This document shows, piece after piece, positions 1 through 5,413 of a stretch of 6,394 nucleotides of DNA (positions within the stretch are counted from its first letter, which is position 1; the number at the start of each line of letters is the position of its first letter). The notes under the pieces were generated by a model. It was not told where the DNA came from and ran no database searches. It saw only the letters and a list, made by a program, of their open reading frames with translations. This DNA comes from Deltaproteobacteria bacterium (lineage in GTDB: Bacteria > Desulfobacterota > GWC2-55-46 > DRQE01). The DNA is taken from assembly GCA_030631875.1 (NCBI GenBank), contig DAOVKH010000107.1, positions 1-6,394 on the forward strand, read 5' to 3'. Position numbers and translations under genes: made by a program.

Positions 1-319
1 CAGGACGAAGGTTGGCGAATAGCCCCAATTCTTTCCTGAGTGCAAGGAGTGCTCTCTCCGGCCTTACCGAGTAATCAAGCCCCTCCCACTTAGGCCCTCC
101 GACGGCACCGAGAAGAACGGCATCACTTGCCTTTGCCATCTCAAGAACCTCGTCGGTCAGAGGAACTCCGTTTACATCTATCGAAGCTCCGCCAATGAGT
201 GCTTCGGTTATATCAAAGTCTATCTCGAATTTTTCTCCCACATAGTCGAGAACCTTAAGTGCCTCATCCACTATCTCAGGCCCTATGCCGTCTCCGGCGA
301 TAACAAGCAATTTATTCAT
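1..319 (-). CDS. leuB: 3-Isopropylmalate dehydrogenase, N-terminal 106 residues; 3' end outside window
   Basis: LeuB oxidises and decarboxylates 3-isopropylmalate to 2-ketoisocaproate with NAD+, the step after LeuCD. The first 106 codons are present (family length about 355-360) and run off the low-coordinate edge with no stop. They begin MNKLLVIAGDGIGPEIVDEA, with the AGDGIGPEI motif of the isocitrate/isopropylmalate dehydrogenase fold at 8-16. Then follow GGASIDVNGVPL (43-54), LLGAVGGPKWEG (69-80) and RPERALLALRKELGLFANLR (86-105). The last block is the isopropylmalate-specific segment with substrate-binding Arg95 and Arg105, which separates LeuB from isocitrate and tartrate dehydrogenases. 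The ATG at 317-319 has a purine-rich site (GGGAGA, 329-334) 9 nt upstream. Confidence 0.95.
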   Translation of the reverse strand, partial: MNKLLVIAGDGIGPEIVDEALKVLDYVGEKFEIDFDITEALIGGASIDVNGVPLTDEVLEMAKASDAVLLGAVGGPKWEGLDYSVRPERALLALRKELGLFANLRP

Positions 320-357
320 CGTTAAATCTCTCCCTTTGATCTATAATCAAGACTAAA

Positions 358-855
358 TTATTTAACAAAACCCCTCTTCTTAATCCAGCGCATCAAGCCG
401 CCTGCTCCGACAAGCTCCTGCATAAAGGGCGGTACTGGGTTTGCCTGATAACGCTTCTTCTTCGTTACGTTATATATCTCGCCCTTGCCCATATCTACCT
501 CAAGCACGTCGCCCTTCTTTATACCGTTGACGGCTTCTGCACACTCAAGTATGGGTAGCCCCATATTGAATGAGTTGCGGTAAAATATTCTCGCGAAGCT
601 CTTTGCAATAACACAGCTAACCCCACTTGCCTTTATGGCAATCGGTGCGTGCTCACGCGAAGAGCCGCAACCGAAGTTCTTACCAGCCACTATAACGTCG
701 CCCTTCTTCACACCTTTAGCAAATTTATCATCGGCATCTTCCATGCAGTACTTCGCCAACTCCTTCGGGTCAGAGGTATTTAAATACCTCGCCGGTATTA
801 TCCTATCGGTATCGACATCCGCACCAAACTTCCAAGCCTTACCTTTTGCCTTCAT
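358..855 (-). CDS. leuD: 3-Isopropylmalate dehydratase small subunit, short (HACN-like) form
   Basis: LeuD supplies the swivelling small domain of isopropylmalate isomerase and closes the active site over the LeuC iron-sulfur cluster. At 165 residues it matches the short bacterial/archaeal form rather than the roughly 200-residue enterobacterial one. VDTDRIIPARYLNTSDPKEL (14-33) carries the YLxT substrate-recognition loop, here YLNT as in many clostridial-type LeuD proteins. NFGCGSSREHAPIAIKASG (60-78) is the conserved substrate-binding signature, followed by AKSFARIFYRNSFNMGLPI (84-102). The ATG at 853-855 has AGGAGA (862-867) 6 nt upstream. It is intact, follows leuC by 24 nt and precedes leuB by 38 nt, so LeuC and LeuD are probably made in step. 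Confidence 0.96.
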   Translation of the reverse strand: MKAKGKAWKFGADVDTDRIIPARYLNTSDPKELAKYCMEDADDKFAKGVKKGDVIVAGKNFGCGSSREHAPIAIKASGVSCVIAKSFARIFYRNSFNMGLPILECAEAVNGIKKGDVLEVDMGKGEIYNVTKKKRYQANPVPPFMQELVGAGGLMRWIKKRGFVK

Positions 856-879
856 ATGAATTCTCCTATTATAATAAAG

Positions 880-2262
880 TTATTTAATGACCTTGGGATG
901 TACTATGCGTCCCTTTATGGCAGAGGCCGCGGCAACGGCCGGATTAGAGAGATACAGCTCGCTCTTAACATGGCCCATCCTTCCAAGGAAGTTCCTGTTG
1001 GTTGTGGCAAGGGCGACCTCGCCTGCGGCGAGTATTCCCATGTGTCCGCCAAGGCACGGCCCGCAGGTCGGTGGGCTTATTATAGCTCCGGCCTTTGTGA
1101 AGGTATCGAAGTACCCTTTCTTCATTGATTCATTATATATCTCAGGGGTCGCCGGTATTATGATGAGCCTCGTACCCTTTGCGACCTTCTTGCCCTTCAA
1201 TACCTTTGCCGTAACGGCCATATCCTCCATGCGCCCGTTAGTGCAAGATCCGATAACGACCTGGTCGAGATTAACCCTACCTACCTTCGACACGTTGACG
1301 GTATTTTCGGGAAGGTGCGGCATCGCCACCTGCGGCTCAAGCTTTGAGCAATCATACTCGCGCACCTCTGAATACTCGGCATCCTTATCGCTCGTATAGT
1401 ATACGGCCTTACGCTCGAACCTACCTTTGACATACTTCTTAGTCGTAGCGTCAGGCACGACAATACCGCTCTTGCCTCCGGCCTCTATCGCCATGTTACA
1501 TAACGAGAGGCGGCTATCCATGGAGAGCTTGTCTATGACAGGCCCTGTGAATTCCATTGCCTTATAGAGCGCGCCGTCAACGCCCAAGTCTCCGATGGTG
1601 TGGAGTATCAAGTCCTTACCGCTAACCCACTTATTTAATTTGCCTTTGAATACAATCTTAATCGTCTCGGGTACTTTAAACCAGACCTCTCCGCTTATCA
1701 TGGCGGCGGCCAAGTCCGTCGAGCCAACGCCTGTTGCAAACGCACCGAGCGCACCGTATGTGCATGTATGCGAATCCGCTCCTATTACCAAGTCTCCAGG
1801 GCCGACAACTCCCTGCTCGGGAAGTAAGGCGTGCTCGACACCAACGTCTCCGCCGTCATAGTAGTGCGTGAGCTTCTGCTCCTTTGCAAAGTCCCTCAAG
1901 ATTTTACACTGTGTGGCACTTGCGATATCTTTATTAGGTGTAAAGTGGTCCGGCACAAGGACGACCTTCTTTCTATCGAAGACCTTCTTTGCGCCTATCT
2001 TCTTAAACTCTCTTATGGCAATCGGTGCTGTGATGTCATTACCGAGCGCGATGTCGACCTTGGCGTTGATGAGTTGCCCGGGTGTAACCTCCTTAAGGCC
2101 TGCGTGCGCGGCAAGTAACTTTTCCGTAATCGTCATTGCACGTACTGAACGCACGGAAGATTCCACTGCCTTCTTTACGGCCTTGGTCTTACACTCGGCC
2201 TTCTTTACAACTTTCTTTGTAGCCTTCTTTGCAGTTTTCTTAATAACCGTCTTTGTAGCCAT
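880..2262 (-). CDS. leuC: 3-Isopropylmalate dehydratase large subunit (HACN/LeuC family) with lysine-rich N-terminal extension
   Basis: LeuC pairs with LeuD to isomerise 2-isopropylmalate to 3-isopropylmalate through an aconitase-type [4Fe-4S] centre. The enzyme proper begins near Met43 (MTITEKLLAAHAG) and is 418 residues from there, the usual size of the short HACN-like LeuC. Conserved blocks are VPDHFTPNKD (103-112), GADSHTCTYGALGAFATGVG (161-180), VVIGSCTNGR (335-344) and PPTCGPCLGGHMG (397-409). Cys340, Cys400 and Cys403 are the expected cluster ligands. Residues 1-42 are an unusual Lys/Ala/Thr/Val tail with no counterpart in the family core. The start at 2260-2262 is chosen because AGGAGG lies 4 nt upstream, whereas the ATG at 2134-2136, where a normal LeuC would start, has no Shine-Dalgarno sequence. 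Homoaconitase activity is the main alternative for this family, but leuA, leuD and leuB neighbours point to leucine synthesis. leuD starts 24 nt after the stop. Confidence 0.95.
   Translation of the reverse strand: MATKTVIKKTAKKATKKVVKKAECKTKAVKKAVESSVRSVRAMTITEKLLAAHAGLKEVTPGQLINAKVDIALGNDITAPIAIREFKKIGAKKVFDRKKVVLVPDHFTPNKDIASATQCKILRDFAKEQKLTHYYDGGDVGVEHALLPEQGVVGPGDLVIGADSHTCTYGALGAFATGVGSTDLAAAMISGEVWFKVPETIKIVFKGKLNKWVSGKDLILHTIGDLGVDGALYKAMEFTGPVIDKLSMDSRLSLCNMAIEAGGKSGIVVPDATTKKYVKGRFERKAVYYTSDKDAEYSEVREYDCSKLEPQVAMPHLPENTVNVSKVGRVNLDQVVIGSCTNGRMEDMAVTAKVLKGKKVAKGTRLIIIPATPEIYNESMKKGYFDTFTKAGAIISPPTCGPCLGGHMGILAAGEVALATTNRNFLGRMGHVKSELYLSNPAVAAASAIKGRIVHPKVIK
2137..2262 (-). other. 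Histone-H1-like basic tail encoded at the 5' end of leuC
   Basis: These 42 codons precede the canonical LeuC start. The first 34 residues contain 13 lysines and only two acidic residues (Glu23, Glu34), in KK pairs spaced about four residues apart (KKTAKKATKKVVKKAE). A second block reads KTKAVKKAVE, followed by the linker SSVRSVRA. One cysteine (Cys24) lies inside it. The pattern resembles the Lys/Ala tails of bacterial H1-like or HU-fused DNA-binding proteins. The paired lysines would give an amphipathic or fully basic helix. It has neither the hydrophobic core of a Sec signal peptide nor a transmembrane segment. Function is unknown; nucleic-acid, membrane-surface or partner binding are all inferences. 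Confidence 0.8.
2168..2230 (-). repeat. Three exact copies of a 9-bp repeat within the leuC tail
   Basis: AAAGAAGGC on the coding strand (GCCTTCTTT on the plus strand) occurs at 2168-2176, 2198-2206 and 2222-2230. The copies are spaced 30 and 24 nt apart, all multiples of three, so each encodes the same in-frame Lys-Lys-Ala. The first two copies extend to GTAAAGAAGGC. Intervening codons (GCTACAAAGA occurs twice) are also similar. This suggests that the basic tail grew by duplication of a short Lys-Lys-Ala unit, although biased codon use for a repetitive peptide would give a similar look. Confidence 0.6.
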
Positions 2263-2266
2263 ATGG

Positions 2267-2272
2267 CCTCCT
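2267..2272 (-). promoter_or_regulatory. Shine-Dalgarno site fixing the long leuC start
   Basis: AGGAGG, a perfect anti-16S match, lies 4 nt before the ATG at 2260-2262. No comparable site stands before the ATG at 2134-2136, where LeuC homologues normally start. This is the main evidence that the basic tail is translated. The spacing is a little short, but the match is the strongest ribosome binding site in the window. Confidence 0.85.
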
Positions 2273-2295
2273 ATTAGAAGATTCTTCTTTTAATT

Positions 2296-3840
2296 TTAGA
2301 CAAGCCTTTCGCGGCTATCGTTCTTTCTATGTGAGAGCCTATTTAAGGCATTAATATACGCCTTTGCGCTGGCGACTATTATATCGCTGTGTGCGCCTTG
2401 ACCAAGAACTATATGGTCGTCTTCCTTGAGCCTTACCGTAACCTCGCCCTGCGCGTCGGTGCCGCTCGTTATAGCATTTACGGCATAGCGAAGGAGCGTG
2501 CTCTTTGTCTTAGTTATGGTAGCAATCCCCTTATAGGCGGCGTCCACCAAGCCGTCGCCAACGGCGTCGATCCTCTCCACCTTACCGTCAACTTCCATTT
2601 CAATGGTAGCCTTTGGCTGAGTGTCGCTACCGCCTGTAACATTAAGGCTCGTAAGTTTAAACCTGTCGGGCACTTCTATGCGAAGCACTTCGTCCTGAAC
2701 TATAGCCTCCAAGTCTTCGTCGAAGACTTCCTTCTTCTTATCGGCAAGAAGCTTGAACCTCTCGAACGCCTTATTCAGGTCGGCTTCATCTAACTTATAG
2801 CCAAGCTCTTTGAGCCTCGCACCGAAGGCGTGCCTCCCCGAATGCTTACCGAGTACGAGCGTAGACTTTGATATGCCGACCGATTCAGGGCTTATTATCT
2901 CATAGGTCGTCTTTTCCTTTAATAGGCCGTCCTGATGTATGCCTGCCTCATGGGCAAACGCGTTATCGCCGACTATCGCCTTATTGGGCTGAACCATCAT
3001 GCCGGTTATGCCGGTTACGAGACGGCTCGCAGGATATAGCTCTTCGGTTACTATATTTGTCTCAAGGCCGAGCAGGTCGCTACGTGTCTTCAGTATCATA
3101 ACGATTTCTTCGAGCGAAGAATTACCTGCACGCTCGCCAATGCCGTTTATAGTACACTCAACCTGACGCGCGCCGTTTATGATGGCACTTAAGGAATTAG
3201 CAACGGCTAAGCCCAAGTCATTATGGCAATGGACCGATATGACGGCCTTGTCGATATTCTTAACGTTCTCTCGTATGCCTTTAATGAGCTCTCCGAATTG
3301 ATGCGGCAGAGCGTAGCCTACGGTATCAGGTATGTTGACTGTTGAGGCACCGGCCTCGATGACGGCTTCTAAGACCTCATAAAGATACGAAAGCTCAGTG
3401 CGTGATGCATCCATCGGGCTAAACTCAACGTCGTCGACGTAACCTCTGGCATGCGTTACCATATCAACGGCTCGCTTAAGTGCCTCTTCGCGCGTCAACT
3501 TGAATTGGTACTTAAGGTGTATATCCGAGGTAGAAATAAATGTATGTATGCGTGACTTGCCCTTTGGCGCACCCTTAAGGGCATCCTTGGCGGCATCTAT
3601 ATCGTCGGCCTTTGCCCGCGCAAGAGAACATATGATAGGGCCTTCGACCTCTTCGGCTATGCGCCTTACGGACTCGAAATCCCCCTTGGAGCTAAAGGCA
3701 AAGCCTGCCTCTATAACGTCGACACCCAAGCGGGCGAGCTTATGCGCTACGCGAAGTTTCTCCTCGACATTCATCGATGCTCCGGGCGATTGCTCGCCGT
3801 CTCTGAGCGTTGTATCAAATATTTTTACATAATTATCCAT
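2296..3840 (-). CDS. leuA: 2-Isopropylmalate synthase, long bacterial form with leucine-binding domain
   Basis: LeuA condenses 2-ketoisovalerate with acetyl-CoA to 2-isopropylmalate, the committed and usually leucine-inhibited step. At 514 residues it has the full family length. The catalytic TIM barrel starts with FDTTLRDGEQSPG (residues 8-20, catalytic Arg13 and metal ligand Asp14) and carries the metal-binding HCH of SVHCHNDLGLA (His204, His206) and GIGERAGNSSLEE (233-245). A subdomain with HEAGIHQDG (297-305) and GKHSGRHAFG (331-340) follows. The C-terminal regulatory domain spans about 388-503 and ends SAKAYINALNR. HQDG and the regulatory domain argue for isopropylmalate synthase over homocitrate or citramalate synthase, and the leuCDB neighbours agree. 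The start ATG at 3838-3840 has a modest GGAA site 7 nt upstream. One oddity is GDGLVDA at 428-434, where the family usually has Pro in place of Leu431. leuC begins 33 nt downstream. Confidence 0.96.
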   Translation of the reverse strand: MDNYVKIFDTTLRDGEQSPGASMNVEEKLRVAHKLARLGVDVIEAGFAFSSKGDFESVRRIAEEVEGPIICSLARAKADDIDAAKDALKGAPKGKSRIHTFISTSDIHLKYQFKLTREEALKRAVDMVTHARGYVDDVEFSPMDASRTELSYLYEVLEAVIEAGASTVNIPDTVGYALPHQFGELIKGIRENVKNIDKAVISVHCHNDLGLAVANSLSAIINGARQVECTINGIGERAGNSSLEEIVMILKTRSDLLGLETNIVTEELYPASRLVTGITGMMVQPNKAIVGDNAFAHEAGIHQDGLLKEKTTYEIISPESVGISKSTLVLGKHSGRHAFGARLKELGYKLDEADLNKAFERFKLLADKKKEVFDEDLEAIVQDEVLRIEVPDRFKLTSLNVTGGSDTQPKATIEMEVDGKVERIDAVGDGLVDAAYKGIATITKTKSTLLRYAVNAITSGTDAQGEVTVRLKEDDHIVLGQGAHSDIIVASAKAYINALNRLSHRKNDSRERLV

Positions 3841-3877
3841 ATTAATGTTCCGTATAGATTGGTTAATTTTTATAGCC

Positions 3878-4651
3878 TTATTCTTCGGGTGCAGAATGAC
3901 TTCCCTTTGTCTTCGAAGCCCTTCGCATTAAGAATAATGTAAGTACGGGGCCCGACAAGACGTATGCGAACGCCAATATAAACAATACCAATTGCGGCTC
4001 TGCCGCTATAAGTACCAATAGAAATACCGAGGCAACGAGCAAGCCAAAAGATCTCCGCTTAGAGAGGTTCAGCTCCTTAAAGCTATAGTACCTGACGTTA
4101 CTGACCATCAAAAAGGCCAAGACGTATACGAGGGCTAAGATGGTAAGGTGCTTTGTAGTTCCTCCCGCGCCGCCGACGTAATAAAAGAATAAGACAGTAG
4201 TCGCTATGAGCAGGGCGGCCGCGGGTATGGGAAGCCCTTTAAAGTTTTTACTCTCAACGCTCGACACCTGCACATTGAAGCGTGCTAACCTCAAGGCTCC
4301 GCATACGACAAAGAGGAATGCCGCAAGCCAGCCGTACCTTCCATACGGACGAAGCGCCCACGTGAATACAAGAACAGCAGGAGCCAGACCAAAGGCAACG
4401 AGGTCAGAGAGCGAGTCGTACTCCATGCCAAATTTACTCGTCGTACCGGTCAGGCGAGCAATACGACCATCGAGGCAATCCAGAACGCCTGAGATTAATA
4501 TGGCAATGGCCGCAAACTCGAAGTTTCCGTCAAAGGCGGCTACTATAGAATAAAAACCTCCGAATAAACTCGCGGAGGTTAAGAGATTCGGGAGAAGATA
4601 AACGCCCTTATGCTTCGCCTTCTTTACTGAACCTATATCATCATCTAACAT
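3878..4651 (-). CDS. pssA: CDP-diacylglycerol-serine O-phosphatidyltransferase (phosphatidylserine synthase), membrane type
   Basis: PssA joins CDP-diacylglycerol and L-serine to give phosphatidylserine, the substrate of the adjacent Psd. The 257-residue protein has the full CDP-alcohol phosphatidyltransferase signature, D-x2-DG-x2-AR-x8-G-x3-D-x3-D: Asp58, Asp61-Gly62, Ala65-Arg66, Gly75, Asp79 and Asp83. These aspartates bind two metal ions and CDP in the family. The N-terminus is short, polar and cytosolic (to about residue 17) and contains YLLPNLLTSASL, as is usual in PssA. Multiple hydrophobic segments, roughly six to eight, run from about 25 to 245, with a charged tail ending SAPEE. The GCALRLARFN and KGLPIPAAA motifs favour serine over glycerol phosphate or inositol as acceptor. 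A GTG at 4658-4660 is possible, but the ATG at 4649-4651 has AGGTGA 5 nt upstream and is preferred. A 121-nt spacer separates it from psd, and leuA follows after 37 nt. Confidence 0.93.
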   Translation of the reverse strand: MLDDDIGSVKKAKHKGVYLLPNLLTSASLFGGFYSIVAAFDGNFEFAAIAILISGVLDCLDGRIARLTGTTSKFGMEYDSLSDLVAFGLAPAVLVFTWALRPYGRYGWLAAFLFVVCGALRLARFNVQVSSVESKNFKGLPIPAAALLIATTVLFFYYVGGAGGTTKHLTILALVYVLAFLMVSNVRYYSFKELNLSKRRSFGLLVASVFLLVLIAAEPQLVLFILAFAYVLSGPVLTLFLMRRASKTKGSHSAPEE

Positions 4652-4656
4652 TTTTA

Positions 4657-4662
4657 TCACCT
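4657..4662 (-). promoter_or_regulatory. Shine-Dalgarno site deciding the pssA start
   Basis: AGGTGA lies 5 nt before the ATG at 4649-4651 and overlaps the alternative GTG at 4658-4660. The sequence before the GTG (GTAAGATGATAG) has no good match, so the ATG is favoured and the protein is 257 rather than 260 residues. Confidence 0.65.
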
Positions 4663-4677
4663 ATCATCTTACGAGTA

Positions 4678-4704
4678 ATTCTTTCGGCTTGCGGCAGAAA
4701 GAAT
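4678..4704 (-). promoter_or_regulatory. Inverted repeat (8-bp stem) upstream of pssA
   Basis: AUUCUUUC and GAAAGAAU are perfect complements separated by an 11-nt loop (UGCCGCAAGCC in the transcript). The stem is AU-rich (two GC pairs) and is not followed by a U tract, so it is not a terminator. It ends 15 nt before the pssA Shine-Dalgarno site. A palindromic operator is an alternative reading, and the weak stem leaves its folding uncertain. Confidence 0.45.
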
Positions 4705-4753
4705 GGTACAAATACGAGGCGTCGCCCCATCATAATTCACAACAAAGCAGATG

Positions 4754-4769
4754 GGCTTTTCTCAAAGCC
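4754..4769 (-). promoter_or_regulatory. GNRA-capped hairpin directly after psd
   Basis: In the transcript, GGCUUU-GAGA-AAAGCC forms a perfect 6-bp stem closed by a GAGA (GNRA-type) tetraloop, starting 4 nt past the psd stop codon. It is followed by CAUCUGCUUUGUUGUG, not a clean uridine run, so it is at best a poor intrinsic terminator. It may act as an mRNA-end stabiliser or as one arm of a switch (see the 8-bp long-range pairing with 4683-4690). Confidence 0.5.
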
Positions 4770-4772
4770 GAA

Positions 4773-5408
4773 CTACCAGCGAGCGAGTATTGAACTCCCC
4801 GCCCGAACCTTCTCGCCTATCTTCACAGCGGGCTTAGCGTCGGTCGGCAGGTATACGTCAAGCCTTGAGCCGAACCTTATAATCCCGAACCTCTCGCCCT
4901 TCTTAAGCTCTGTGCCCGGCTTTGAGTAGCAGACAATTCTACGTGCTACAAGCCCTGCAATCTGATTTACGACAAAGCGTTTGCCGTTTACGGCGGACTC
5001 TATCAGCAAAGCGTTCTGTTCGTTCTCAAGGCTCGCCTTATCAAAGCTTGCGTTAAAGAACTTACCGGGGTTATATTTGACCTCTATAACCTTACCGTCG
5101 GCAGGTGTTCTGTTGACATGAACATTAAAGACGTTCATGAAGATACTTATCTTAAGTGCCTTGGCCTTAAGGAGTCTATCCTCAAAGACCTCTTCACACT
5201 TTATGACCAAACCGTCGGCAGGGCTGACTATCACGTCCGCTCCGTCGGGCACTACCCTCTCAGGATCTCTGAAGAAGGCAACGACAAATATGGTCAGAGC
5301 CAGAAAGAAGCCCCACACCCAGACCGGTGCCCACAGGTAAGACGCGACCAACGGAACGAGTGATATTAATACAAAGGGATAACCCTCGCGAGCAAAAGGA
5401 ATTCGCAT
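4773..5408 (-). CDS. psd: Phosphatidylserine decarboxylase, short pyruvoyl type
   Basis: Psd decarboxylates phosphatidylserine to phosphatidylethanolamine at the cytoplasmic membrane. The protein is 211 residues, typical of the short Psd family. Residues about 12-46 form one or two hydrophobic membrane segments, ending in FFRDPER. Next come SPADG (Asp65), NVHVNRTPADG (His97) and ENEQNALLIE. The self-cleavage site is RFGSRLDVYLP: cleavage between Gly180 and Ser181 would release a beta chain and leave a pyruvoyl-capped alpha chain of about 31 residues. Asp65, His97 and Ser181 fit the family's Asp-His-Ser processing triad (assigned by motif, not alignment). I chose the ATG at 5406-5408 (MRIPFAREGYPF), which matches usual Psd N-termini and lies 5 nt after the ilvC stop. 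A TTG at 5456 would add 16 residues and overlap ilvC but has no ribosome binding site. The site before the ATG is itself weak (AGG only), suggesting translational coupling to ilvC. Confidence 0.94.
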   Translation of the reverse strand: MRIPFAREGYPFVLISLVPLVASYLWAPVWVWGFFLALTIFVVAFFRDPERVVPDGADVIVSPADGLVIKCEEVFEDRLLKAKALKISIFMNVFNVHVNRTPADGKVIEVKYNPGKFFNASFDKASLENEQNALLIESAVNGKRFVVNQIAGLVARRIVCYSKPGTELKKGERFGIIRFGSRLDVYLPTDAKPAVKIGEKVRAGSSILARW

Positions 5409-5413
5409 GTAGC

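Noticed and set aside
853..863. CATATG plus GAATTC at the leuD start (and CATATG at the leuC start), like cloning sites
   Set aside because: The sites fall naturally within start codon and spacer sequence, the flanks are ordinary operon DNA and there is no vector sequence, so coincidence is the better explanation.
887..1399. 170-codon open frame on the plus strand opposite leuC
   Set aside because: It lies wholly antisense to the well-conserved LeuC catalytic region, has no ribosome binding site evidence and its translation resembles no known family. It is a shadow of leuC codon bias, as are the other plus-strand frames opposite leuD, leuA, pssA, psd and ilvC.
2276..2288. AGAAG-ATT-CTTCT inverted repeat in the leuA-leuC gap
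   Set aside because: A 5-bp AT-rich stem with a 3-nt loop is too weak and too likely by chance. It is not followed by a U tract, so it is neither a terminator nor a convincing operator.
4720..4750. TATGAT as a possible -10 element for an internal promoter before pssA (minus strand)
   Set aside because: The hexamer matches a -10 consensus at five of six positions, but nothing like TTGACA stands 16-18 nt upstream and there is no extended TGn, so a promoter cannot be supported.
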